Positions 12,077 through 21,117 of a stretch of 64,000 nucleotides of DNA are shown here, one piece after another. The stretch is taken from positions 51,550 through 115,549 of the forward strand of contig NZ_LMMZ01000002.1 in assembly GCF_001422885.1 (NCBI RefSeq), given 5' to 3'. The notes under the pieces were generated by a model, which saw only the letters and a program-made list of their open reading frames with translations, was not told the origin of the DNA and did no database searches. The stretch's first letter is position 1, and each line of letters starts with the position of its first letter. The stretch is from Methylobacterium sp. Leaf104. GTDB lineage: Bacteria; Pseudomonadota; Alphaproteobacteria; Rhizobiales; Beijerinckiaceae. The translations under genes and the position numbers were made by a program.

Positions 12077-13123
12077 TCACGCAGTCCACACCCGCGCGAC
12101 CGAGTTCTCGACGGCCTCCGCGATGGCCCTGTCGAAGACGATCATCTCGGTCGCTTCCCGGACGCCGCGCAGGCGATCCGCCAGGGCGAGGGTCCGGTCC
12201 GAGACCCCCGGCGGGGTCACCACTTTCGGCTCGACGCCGATGCGGTCGAACAGGGTCGCGACGAAGGCATCGTAGCGGCTCGCGTGGCCGATGACGTCGA
12301 TGCGGGCGAGGACCTCGATGGCGACGATCGAGTTTCCGGGACCGAGGTTGTCGTCCGGCATCCGGATCCCGAGCTGGCGCGTCAGCGGATTGTAGAGCAG
12401 CCGATAGGCCGGTTCGGGCAGCATCCGCAGGAAGCGCTTGATGCTCTTGGCGTCGGTGAAATCGTAGGCGGCCGTGAAGGCCGCGCTCTCGGCCAGGGTC
12501 CCGTACCGCCACCGGTTCGCCGGGTCGGCCGCGGATTCCGACCGGCTCTGCAGCCACAGGAGGCGGGTGGCCATCTCGACGTAGGGGTCCGAGACGAGCA
12601 TCGCGGTCATGATACCGCGGTCGGCGAAGAAATGCTCGTAGCGGGGCACGCCGACGCCACCCGACAGCAGGCAGGACGTGAGGATCCGGTCGCCGAGGAT
12701 ATTGGACAGGGTGTCTTCCGGCAGCTTGTGCAGGTTGAAGTAGGATTGTCGGAAGAACGGGAACAGGGCGGCTTCGAGGCCGACATCCTGCCGGACGCTG
12801 GTGTTCAGCAGGATGACCCGCTGCGGGAGGACGCTGTCCTCGGGTAGTCGGCGATAGACCAGCACGTTGGTGTCGGAATCGTAGAGTTCCAGGCGGGGGG
12901 TCATGGCCAGACCCGGCACCTCCGCGTCCGTCAGCTGGAAGATGCACTGGCCCGTCGAGTGCCAGCCGGCCTTCACGAATTCCTCGTGGCTCTCGCTGGC
13001 GGCCACCTCGGCGACGCGCCGACCTCCGATGGAGACCACCACGCGGCTGATCGCCAGGGGATTGTCCGGAGCGATCCAGCCCCGAATCGAGTCGCCGGTG
13101 TCGTGATTGATCGAGAACCGCAT
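12077..13123 (-). CDS. hypothetical protein, distant sulfotransferase-like
   Basis: A 348-residue protein. The first 100 residues look like a beta-sandwich (DSIRGWIAPDNPLAISRVVV, CIFQLTDAEVPG); the rest has segments reminiscent of bacterial sulfotransferase-fold proteins (YEHFFADRGIMTAMLVSDPY, ASRYDAFVATLFDRIGVEP), but I cannot point to a clear PAPS-binding loop. Its pairing with the next gene, 22 bp away, suggests a shared cell-surface role. ATG 13123 (MRFSINHD) was chosen; an upstream in-frame ATG at 13195 has no better ribosome site. Function unknown. Confidence 0.65.
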   Translation of the reverse strand: MRFSINHDTGDSIRGWIAPDNPLAISRVVVSIGGRRVAEVAASESHEEFVKAGWHSTGQCIFQLTDAEVPGLAMTPRLELYDSDTNVLVYRRLPEDSVLPQRVILLNTSVRQDVGLEAALFPFFRQSYFNLHKLPEDTLSNILGDRILTSCLLSGGVGVPRYEHFFADRGIMTAMLVSDPYVEMATRLLWLQSRSESAADPANRWRYGTLAESAAFTAAYDFTDAKSIKRFLRMLPEPAYRLLYNPLTRQLGIRMPDDNLGPGNSIVAIEVLARIDVIGHASRYDAFVATLFDRIGVEPKVVTPPGVSDRTLALADRLRGVREATEMIVFDRAIAEAVENSVARVWTA

Positions 13124-13275
13124 GCGTCCGACTTGGTGGTGGGCCTTGCGGCTGGCGGCCGCGCTCGAGATCCGTCGGCTCGGCTTATAGCGCATTCTCG
13201 CCGAAGCGAGCCCCCCGCTCGGCGCCGATGCGTGTGGGCAGGCAGCGTCGATGGTGAATATGCCGGACGATCCAG

Positions 13276-13503
13276 TCAGGCGAGTTCGAGTTCGAGGGCG
13301 ACGTCGGTCAGGTAGTGGGCGATGCGACGGCGCGCCTCCGGATCGGCGCAGGCGACGCTGAAGCCCACCGTCAGGGTCTGGCCCGCGTAGAGGCGCAGGA
13401 CCGATTCCGCCATCAGGGCGGCCTCGCGCTCCGCCGCCGCGGTCAGGACGCGGCGCCCGTCGCGGGTCTCCAGGGTCACGCGGTAGGTCCGGGCGTTCGT
13501 CAT
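13276..13503 (-). CDS. small hypothetical protein
   Basis: A 75-residue acidic cytosolic protein starting MTNARTYRVTLETRDGR, with AGGGA about eight bases before its ATG. Predicted strand-strand-helix pattern; no membrane segment or known motif. It lies alone, leftward, behind a 411-bp gene-poor stretch that carries a short tandem repeat. Function unknown. Confidence 0.55.
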   Translation of the reverse strand: MTNARTYRVTLETRDGRRVLTAAAEREAALMAESVLRLYAGQTLTVGFSVACADPEARRRIAHYLTDVALELELA

Positions 13504-13914
13504 GGATCGGTCCCTGCGGACGGTGGCGACGGCATCGCCGAGACCGCGCATGGCAGAAGCAACGGCGCAGACGGCAAGACCGATCCACGCTACAGACCGA
13601 TCCACGCTAAAGATCGATCCGCGCGATGCAAAGCTCGAACCGCCCGCGGCGCCGGCAGTTCGAAAGATGTCGGCACGGCGAAGACCGGGCTCAGGCCGCC
13701 GGCATACGGGATCGGCGGGCCTTCCGGGGCGGGCACCGGGCCGGAGTGCCGCCGGAACCACCGCCGAGACCTCGGCACGACGCTCCTACCGGACCGATCC
13801 CGCTCCGCGGGGGCAGGACTCGCGCCGCTTCGGCCCTGTCGCTTGGCTGCCGGGCGGTGCCCGCCGGCACGGGCCGGCGAGACGTCCCGGCGGCGCCCTC
13901 GTGCGCCGGCCGTA
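13504..13914. other. gene-free stretch with short tandem repeat
   Basis: The region lies between the small gene ending at 13276 and the sigma factor ending at 13915, both leftward, so it holds the promoter of the small gene. The only structure I see is the 17-bp tandem repeat at 13577-13620. Reading frames through it are Arg/Pro-rich and unconvincing. Confidence 0.6.
13577..13620. repeat. 17-bp tandem repeat, 2.6 copies
   Basis: AGACCGATCCACGCTAC at 13577-13593 is followed by the same unit with a final A at 13594-13610 and a partial, one-mismatch copy AGATCGATCC at 13611-13620. It lies about 75-115 bp upstream of the small gene that starts at 13503, a position suited to regulator binding, but no regulator can be named. 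Confidence 0.7.
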
Positions 13915-14643
13915 TCAGGTGGAGGAGGATGCGGAGGACGCCGACGGGCGCGCCTCCATCCCGAGGGAGCCCATCAGGAAAGCCCGCGCCCGGCTGACGC
14001 GGCTCTTCATGGTGCCGACCTGGCAGCCGATCAGCGCCGCGGCGGCCTCGTAGGTCATGCCCTGTGCCGCCACGAGGACCAGGGCCTCGCGCTGGGCGGC
14101 CGGCAGCCGGCCGAGATGCTGCCAGACCCGGCGCAGGTCGCTGCTGGCCTCCTGCGCGGCCGGCGCCGCCACCTTCGCGGCCAGGACGCCGTCCGCGTCC
14201 TCGACCTCGCGCTTCCGCTTGCGGCACTCGGTGTAGAACTGGTTGCGCAGGATGGTGCAGAGCCAGGCCCTCAGGTTGCTCCCCGGCTCGAAGCGGTGCC
14301 GGTTCGCCCATGCCTTCAGCAGCGTCTCCTGCACGAGGTCGTCGGCGGCGGTCGGGGCGATGGCGAGGGACAGCGCGAAGGCGCGCAGGCTCGGCAGCGC
14401 CTCGAGCAGCGCGGCGCGGAAATCCGCAGCCGCGGGCGGGGGGGCCTCCAGCCGGGCGATCAGGTCGAGCAGGGCCGCCGGCTGCGTCTCGGCGAGCATC
14501 GCGGCGTAGAAGGCCTTGAGCTCCGACCCGAGATGCGCCCGCACCGCCTCGGGCATCGTCCGGCCGGATTCCGCCCGGCCCGATGCGAGCGCGGTGCCGC
14601 CCTCCCCGTTCGCCGATGCCCGTCGCCCGTTTCCTGCCGCCAT
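13915..14643 (-). CDS. NepR-like domain fused to EcfG-class ECF sigma factor
   Basis: A 242-residue protein. Residues about 80-225 are an ECF sigma factor of the EcfG (general stress response) group: sigma2 with LRAFALSLA, DDLVQETLLKAWAN and LRAWLCTILRNQFY, then sigma4 with LPAAQREALVLVAAQGMTYE and GTMKSRVSRARAFL. Residues 31-67 (AVRAHLGSELKAFYAAMLAE, then TQPAALLDLIARLE) match the two-helix signature of NepR, the anti-sigma factor that binds EcfG and is displaced by phosphorylated PhyR. Sigma and anti-sigma modules therefore appear on one chain, joined by APPPAAA. ATG 14643 has GGAGGTGGGG upstream; ATG at 14556 would keep the NepR-like part. Sigma assignment is firm; the NepR assignment rests on pattern similarity. 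Confidence 0.85.
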   Translation of the reverse strand: MAAGNGRRASANGEGGTALASGRAESGRTMPEAVRAHLGSELKAFYAAMLAETQPAALLDLIARLEAPPPAAADFRAALLEALPSLRAFALSLAIAPTAADDLVQETLLKAWANRHRFEPGSNLRAWLCTILRNQFYTECRKRKREVEDADGVLAAKVAAPAAQEASSDLRRVWQHLGRLPAAQREALVLVAAQGMTYEAAAALIGCQVGTMKSRVSRARAFLMGSLGMEARPSASSASSST

Positions 14644-14988
14644 GCCGATTCCCCACCTCCCGCGGATCGCACCGCAAACCGGGACGATCCGGCAATGCGA
14701 TCGGGAGTTTCTGGCATACCAAGCCTGAACGCCGGCTAACGAATTCTTTACCGGATCGGCGAGCGACGGGGTCCGCAGGGGCGGGGGCACCGGGCCGGTC
14801 GGGCCGCGGCCGGGCGGAGGGATCCCGCGGACCGGCGCGCGGTTCCGGTGGCGAGCCTGTCGGTTCAGGCGGTTGCCTGGCCTGTCGGACCGCGTCAGCA
14901 CTTTCCTAACCCTGGCCGCCGATCGCGTCCGCCGGCTGGGGATGGCCGCCAACCGGCCCCCGGCCCGCGTCCTCCCGGCGCCGCCGCG
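14644..14988. other. gene-free upstream region of the sigma factor gene
   Basis: This 345-bp region separates the leftward sigma gene from the leftward glutathione peroxidase gene. It includes the only AT-richer patch nearby (around 14705-14755), where the sigma promoter probably lies. I found no good EcfG-type -35/-10 pair and no repeat in it. Confidence 0.5.
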
Positions 14989-15489
<501 letters not shown>

Positions 15490-15711
15490 GGAATGCGACC
15501 GTGCGGCGTGCGGGGGGGGCCTTCTCCTACGGCCGCGCCGCCCCGGTCGGCAAGCCTGCGCCGCCGAGGGCCGGCCGCGGCCCGTTCGAGAGAAGTGATT
15601 GGATTTTGCCGACCATTCCTTGATCTAACGCAGGAACACGCGAATCGCAGGGCCGTCAGGATCGGGCCCGACCGGGGCGGGTGGGTGCTGCCTTCGGGAT
15701 CGAACCGCCGG

Positions 15712-18700
15712 ATGTCGACCTCTCTCCGCCACGACCGTGCCGGGGCCTCCCTGCCGAGGCTGCGCCCGGCCGTCGATGCCCTCCAGCTCCTCGTGCTCGT
15801 GACCGGCCTGCTCACGGTCGCCCTCGTCTGGGTCGGCTTGTCCTACCACCTGCGCCTGCGCGAACTCTCCGTCCAGGACAAGGCGACCCGCGACGTCGTC
15901 AATCTGTCGATCGGGGTCGAGCAGCATGTCGAGCGCCTCGTCGTCGGTGTCGACCAGGTCATGCGCTTCATCGCGGAGGATTTCCTCCGCGATCCGGAGA
16001 CCTTCGACTTCCACGCCTGGCTCCGGCGCGCGACCTCCCTCGAGAACGTCGTTCACCAGATGTCCCTGTTCAACGAGCAGGGGGACCTCCTCTACGCGCG
16101 CACGCCGCTGCCTCCCACCGTGCCGCGCATCAACGTCCGCGACCGGGCGTACTTCAAGGCTCTCGCGACGAGCCCCGACCAGGGCCTCTACATCGACCGG
16201 ACGCTGAAGGGGCGGATTTCCGGCACCTACGTCCTCCAGACGGCGCGGCGGCTGAACCATCCCGACGGGAGCTTCGCGGGCGTGATCGTCACGTCGATCG
16301 ATCCCGATTATCTCGCCAGCCAGTTCAAGGCCTTCGATCTCGGGATGAAGGGCAGCATCGCCCTGATCGGCACGGACGGGTTCCTGCGCGCCCGCTCGCC
16401 GCAGACCGTCGGCATGTACGAGTTGAATACCCGCACCCTCGACATCCCCGGCGACCTTTTCCAGCAGTTCCGGCAGAGGACCTCGGGCGCGTTCCGGATG
16501 ACGAGCCCCTACGACCACGTCACCCGCATCTACGGCTACCGTTCCGTCGGGCCGCTGCCGCTCCTCGTCAATGTCGGCAAGTCCCTCGACGAGATCCTGG
16601 CGCCGCTCGCCGAGGAGCGCCTGCACGCCCGGGTGGCCGGGGGCGTCGTGACCGTCCTGCTGCTGGGCGTGCTCCTCGTCCTGTTGCGGGGCCTGGAGCG
16701 CGGCAGCCGGCAGCGGGCGGCCCTGGCGCGGGCCAACGAGACCCTGGCGGAGAAGGAGATCGTCGCTCGCCAGGCGGAGGGCCAGGCGCAGGAGGCCAAC
16801 CGCCTGCTCAGCCTCGCCGCGCAGATCGCCCATATCGGGCACTGGCGCATCGGCCTGCCCGGGCACGGCCTGTACTGGTCGGACGAGGTGTACCGGATCC
16901 ATGGCCGCGCCCCCGGGGAGGGGCCGCCCTCCCTCGACGCGGCGATCGCGGCCTATCACCCGGACGATCGGGACGGGGTCGCGCGCTGCGTCGCCGATGC
17001 GATCGAGACCGGCCGGAGCTTCTCGTTCTCGGCCCGCATCGTCACCGGCGACGGATGCCCGCGCGACGTCGTCTGCCGGGGCTTGTGCGAGCAGGACGCG
17101 GAAGGCGCCACGACGGCGGTGTTCGGCACCGTCATGGACGTCACCGACCTGCGCCAGACCGAACAGGCGGTGATCGACAGCGAGGCGCGCTACCGGCTGC
17201 TCGCCGACCACACCCGCGACATGATCGTCCAGGTCGACCTCGACACCACCCGCCGCTACGTCTCGCCGGCCTGCCGGGACCTCCTCGGCTACGAGCCCGA
17301 GGAATTGGTCGGGACGAAGCCCATCGACGGGGTCCACCCGGACGATCGGCCCGGGGTGTCCGCCCTGCTGGCGGACCTCGCCGAAGGCCGGCGGACCGAG
17401 GCGCTGAAGCGCCAGCGCTACCGGCGCAAGGACGGGACCTACATCTGGGTGGAGGTCGGCTACCGGGTCATCCAGGACGCCGCGGGCCGGACCGTCGGCT
17501 GCGTCGCCTCGACCCGGAACATCACGCCCCGGGTGGAGGCCGAGCAGCGCATCCGCCGGAGCGAGCACCGCTTCCGCCTGCTGGCCGAGAACACCGGCGA
17601 GCTGATCATGCTCGGCCACGACGACGGCCGGCGCTCGTACATCTCGCCCGCCTCCGAGCGCCTCCTCGGCTACACGCCCGAGGAACTCGGCGCGATGCGG
17701 CTCGGCGACTACGTCCATCCGGACGATCTCGGCCGGCTCCACGCGGCGACGCGCTCCCTGGTCGGAGGCCGGGCGGAGGCGACCTGCGAATACCGGGCGC
17801 GGCACAAGGCGCGGGGCTGGATCTGGGTCGCGGGCGTGTTCCGGCGCATCCCGGACGCCGAGGCGAACGAGCCGACCATCGTCGCGACCTTCCGCGACGT
17901 CTCGGAGCGCCGGGCGCAGGCGCAGGCCCTGGCCGACGCCAAGGCCGCCGCGGAGCGCGCCAGCGCGGCCAAGACGGAGTTCCTGGCCTCCATGAGCCAT
18001 GAGATCCGCACGCCCCTCAACGCCATCGTCGGATTCACCGACCTGATGGTCGCCTCCGGCCGCCTGCCCCACGACCTGCGGCGCCAGGCCGAGCTGGTAC
18101 GCACGTCGAGCGCGTCCCTGCTCACGGTGGTCAACGACATCCTCGACTTCTCCAAGGTCGAGGCCGGCGCGATCGAACTCGACCGGCAGGCCTTCGACCC
18201 GCGGGCCCTGATCTACAACAGCCTCGCGATCGTGCGCGGCGCGGCGGACCAGAAGGGCCTCGAGGTCCGGGCGGTGATCGACCCGGCCCTGCCCAAGGGC
18301 GTGGTGGGCGACGAGGCGCGCCTGCGGCAGGTGCTCCTCAACCTCCTGAACAACGCGATCAAGTTCACCCGGCGCGGCTCCGTCACCCTGAGCGTCCAGC
18401 ACGGCGGCACCACCGAGGCCGGCGAGCGCCTACGCTTCAGCGTGTCCGACACCGGCATCGGCATCGCCAAGGACAAGCAGGACCGCCTGTTCAAGCGCTT
18501 CTCGCAGGTGGACGGCTCGATCGAGCGGGATTTCGGCGGCACCGGCCTGGGACTGGCCATCTGCAAGCAGCTCGTCGACCTGATGGGCGGCGAGGTCGGC
18601 GTCCTCTCGGAGACCGGCATCGGCGCGACGTTCTGGTTCTCGGTGCGGCTGCCGCGTGGCGCGGTGGCGCGGACGATCGCCCTGGTCATGGACGCACCGG

Positions 18701-19668
18701 CGGCGCGCCGTTCCGGCCACCTGCTCCTCGTCGAGGACAACCTGATCAACCAGGAGATGGCGCGCTCCGTCCTCGAGGTCGGGGGCCACACCGTCGACGT
18801 GGTCGCCGACGGCGAGGCCGCGATCCGGGCGGTGGCGCAGGGCCGCTACGACCTCGTGCTGATGGACGTGCAGATGGCCGGCATCGACGGCATGACCGCC
18901 ACGCGCCGCATCCGGGCTCTCGGCACGACCGCCTCGACGATGCCGATCATCGCCATGACCGCCAACGTGCTGGCGGACCAGGTCCAGACCTTCCGGGCGG
19001 CCGGGACGGACGACCACATCGGCAAGCCCTTCAAGCGGGCGGGGCTCTACCGGCTGATCGACAAGTGGCTGGCCCGGGGTGCCGGAACGGCGTCGTCCGC
19101 GGCGACCGACGCCGCGCGCTGGACCGGGATCCAGGCCGGCCTCCTCGACCAGCGGACCTACGACGAGGCCGCGGCCCTCGTCAGCCCCGAGCGCCTGGCC
19201 GGTCTGCTGGAGGCGCTGGGCGACGAGCTCGCCGGGAGCTTCCGCGCGGGCGGCGACCCCGCCGAGGACCGCGAGCAGATCCGCTTCGAGGCCCATACCC
19301 TCGCGACCTCCACCGGCATGCTCGGCTTCTCGGCGCCGTCCGACGCCTGCCGGGTCCTGGAGAGCTTCCACGAGCAGCGCGTGGCCAGCGAGGGGCCGGA
19401 GGTGTTCCGGCCCCTCGCTGGAGCAGGCCCGCTCGCTCTGCCGCCGCACCCGGGACGCGGCGCTGGCCCTGCGGGCGCGGGCGGAGGGCTCCTCGGACGG
19501 GAGCGCGTCGCCGGAGACCGACCGGACGTCCTGCGCCTCCTGAGCCCCGGCCGCCCGGGGCGGGCGGCCGGCAGGGCGCGGCGGCGGATGGCCGTTTCGG
19601 CGGGCCGACCAAGATACGCCAAACATCCGGCTTGTCCTGCGATGTCGTCACTCTATGATCTCGCTTGA
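15712..19668 (+). CDS. membrane dCache hybrid histidine kinase, C-terminus frameshifted
   Basis: Inner-membrane sensor kinase: TM1 about 24-46, periplasmic dCache sensor (about 50-300, with the ligand-loop-like VRDRAYFKALA), TM2 about 307-328, coiled coil, three PAS domains (about 365-740), HisKA with SMSHEIRTPLNAI (His near 763), HATPase_c (LLNNAIKFTRRG, FGGTGLGLAICKQL), a receiver (YDLVLMDVQMAG) and an HPt-like domain with FEAHTLATSTGMLGF. After VFRP (about 19411) the frame turns into Pro/Gly-rich read-through to 19668. Removing one C from the CCCC at 19411-19414 restores SLEQARSLCRRTRDAALALR and a stop at 19543. So the true end is probably 19543. Start chosen at the ATG of MSTSLRHDRAG. Confidence 0.88.
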   Translation: MSTSLRHDRAGASLPRLRPAVDALQLLVLVTGLLTVALVWVGLSYHLRLRELSVQDKATRDVVNLSIGVEQHVERLVVGVDQVMRFIAEDFLRDPETFDFHAWLRRATSLENVVHQMSLFNEQGDLLYARTPLPPTVPRINVRDRAYFKALATSPDQGLYIDRTLKGRISGTYVLQTARRLNHPDGSFAGVIVTSIDPDYLASQFKAFDLGMKGSIALIGTDGFLRARSPQTVGMYELNTRTLDIPGDLFQQFRQRTSGAFRMTSPYDHVTRIYGYRSVGPLPLLVNVGKSLDEILAPLAEERLHARVAGGVVTVLLLGVLLVLLRGLERGSRQRAALARANETLAEKEIVARQAEGQAQEANRLLSLAAQIAHIGHWRIGLPGHGLYWSDEVYRIHGRAPGEGPPSLDAAIAAYHPDDRDGVARCVADAIETGRSFSFSARIVTGDGCPRDVVCRGLCEQDAEGATTAVFGTVMDVTDLRQTEQAVIDSEARYRLLADHTRDMIVQVDLDTTRRYVSPACRDLLGYEPEELVGTKPIDGVHPDDRPGVSALLADLAEGRRTEALKRQRYRRKDGTYIWVEVGYRVIQDAAGRTVGCVASTRNITPRVEAEQRIRRSEHRFRLLAENTGELIMLGHDDGRRSYISPASERLLGYTPEELGAMRLGDYVHPDDLGRLHAATRSLVGGRAEATCEYRARHKARGWIWVAGVFRRIPDAEANEPTIVATFRDVSERRAQAQALADAKAAAERASAAKTEFLASMSHEIRTPLNAIVGFTDLMVASGRLPHDLRRQAELVRTSSASLLTVVNDILDFSKVEAGAIELDRQAFDPRALIYNSLAIVRGAADQKGLEVRAVIDPALPKGVVGDEARLRQVLLNLLNNAIKFTRRGSVTLSVQHGGTTEAGERLRFSVSDTGIGIAKDKQDRLFKRFSQVDGSIERDFGGTGLGLAICKQLVDLMGGEVGVLSETGIGATFWFSVRLPRGAVARTIALVMDAPAARRSGHLLLVEDNLINQEMARSVLEVGGHTVDVVADGEAAIRAVAQGRYDLVLMDVQMAGIDGMTATRRIRALGTTASTMPIIAMTANVLADQVQTFRAAGTDDHIGKPFKRAGLYRLIDKWLARGAGTASSAATDAARWTGIQAGLLDQRTYDEAAALVSPERLAGLLEALGDELAGSFRAGGDPAEDREQIRFEAHTLATSTGMLGFSAPSDACRVLESFHEQRVASEGPEVFRPLAGAGPLALPPHPGRGAGPAGAGGGLLGRERVAGDRPDVLRLLSPGRPGRAAGRARRRMAVSAGRPRYAKHPACPAMSSLYDLA

Positions 19669-19734
19669 ATCCGACCCTCGATCGGTGTCGAATTCAGTAT
19701 TCGCGCGCTCCGTCCCTTGCATCCGCAGGTGTCC

Positions 19735-21081
19735 ATGAGCCGTCTTGCCGCCTCGAATCCGGACCGGGTGGTGCCGGCCAGGCCGGAACCGCCGGAGACG
19801 GATCTCGGCTTCCTGCCATCGCTCCGGGCGCTCAGCACCAACGCGATCGGGATCTGGCCGCGCCGGACCTATGACGAGCCGATCTCGCACCGGCCGTTCC
19901 TCGGCCGCACCCGCTTCGTGGTCAACGACCCGGACGCGATCCGGCACGTGCTCGTCGACAACCACGAGAACTACCTGCGCACCCGGACGCTGACCCGCAT
20001 CCTGCGTCCCCTCGTCGGCGACGGCCTGTTCCTCAGCGAGGGCGCGGCCTGGCGCCGGCAGCGTCGGATCCTGGCGCCCGCCTTCACGCCGCGGGCCGTG
20101 GAGGCCCTCCTGCCGAACATCCACGCCGCCGTGGACGAGGCCCTGGACGACCTCGCGGGCCAGGCCGCTCGCGGCCCGGTCGACCTGTTCACGGCCCTGC
20201 AGCACCTCGCCATCGAGATCGCCGGCCGGACGATGTTCTCGGTCGACCTGCGTCCGCACGCGGCGCGCCTGCGCCACCTCCTGACCCGCTACAACGCGCG
20301 GCTCGGCCGGCCGTACCTCCTCGACTTCCTGCTGCCGCTGCCCTGGCCGAGCCCGCACGACCTGCTGCGCGCCCGCTTCCGCCGCCACTGGTTCCCCGTG
20401 CTCGACGCGATCATCGCCGCGCGGACGGCCCAGCCCCGCGACGACGGACCCGCGCGGGATCTCCTGGATCTCCTGATGGCGGTGCGCGACCCGGAGACGG
20501 GGCAGGGCCTGACCCCGGTCGAGCTGCGCGACCAGGTGGCGACGATGATCCTCGCCGGCCACGAGACCACGGCGGTGGCGCTGTTCTGGGCCGCCTATCT
20601 CCTGATGCTGGCGCCGGGGCTCCAGGCGCGGGTCGCCGGGGAGGCGGCCCCCCTGACCCTGACGCGGGCCGTCCTCGACGAGGTTCTGCGGCTGTACCCG
20701 CCCGCCTTCATGATCACCCGCCGGGCCGGCGGTCCGGACACGGTCGGCGGGCACGCGGTCGCGGCCGGCGACCTCGTCATCGTGGCGCCCTGGGTGCTCC
20801 ATCGGCATCGGCGGCTCTGGCGCGATCCGGACGCCTTCGACCCGGGCCGGTTCCTGCCCGGCGCGGCGCCGGTGCCGCGCTTCGCCTACCTGCCGTTCGG
20901 CGCCGGCCCGCGGATCTGCATCGGCGCGCAATTCGCCCTCCTGGAGGCGACGCAGGCCCTGTCCCGGCTCGTCCGGCGCTTCCGTCTCGGCCTGAGCGGG
21001 GACCGCCCGGTCCTGCCCTCCGCGGTGGTCACGACCCAGCCCGACCACGCCCCGCGCTTCCATCTGCAGCCGCGGGGGTGA
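19735..21081 (+). CDS. cytochrome P450
   Basis: A 448-residue soluble haem monooxygenase. Family motifs are complete: oxygen-activation helix ILAGHETTAVALFWA, the ExxR motif in LDEVLRLYPPAF, and the haem loop FGAGPRICIGAQFALLEA with the proximal Cys. The substrate cannot be deduced; sequence style is that of bacterial P450s related to fatty-acid or terpenoid hydroxylases. No ferredoxin or reductase gene is adjacent. ATG 19735 with AGGTG upstream is preferred over a TTG at 19717. Confidence 0.94.
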   Translation: MSRLAASNPDRVVPARPEPPETDLGFLPSLRALSTNAIGIWPRRTYDEPISHRPFLGRTRFVVNDPDAIRHVLVDNHENYLRTRTLTRILRPLVGDGLFLSEGAAWRRQRRILAPAFTPRAVEALLPNIHAAVDEALDDLAGQAARGPVDLFTALQHLAIEIAGRTMFSVDLRPHAARLRHLLTRYNARLGRPYLLDFLLPLPWPSPHDLLRARFRRHWFPVLDAIIAARTAQPRDDGPARDLLDLLMAVRDPETGQGLTPVELRDQVATMILAGHETTAVALFWAAYLLMLAPGLQARVAGEAAPLTLTRAVLDEVLRLYPPAFMITRRAGGPDTVGGHAVAAGDLVIVAPWVLHRHRRLWRDPDAFDPGRFLPGAAPVPRFAYLPFGAGPRICIGAQFALLEATQALSRLVRRFRLGLSGDRPVLPSAVVTTQPDHAPRFHLQPRG

Positions 21082-21117
21082 GGCGGCCGGCCCCTCGCGT
21101 CGGCGGGTCCTTCCGCG

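Noticed and set aside
14644..14760. EcfG autoregulatory promoter before the sigma gene
   Set aside because: The best match on the minus strand (GGTAA-N16-CGTT) has two mismatches in the -35 element.
19405..19668. Programmed frameshift producing a longer kinase
   Set aside because: No slippery heptamer with downstream structure is evident; the extra tail has shadow-frame composition.
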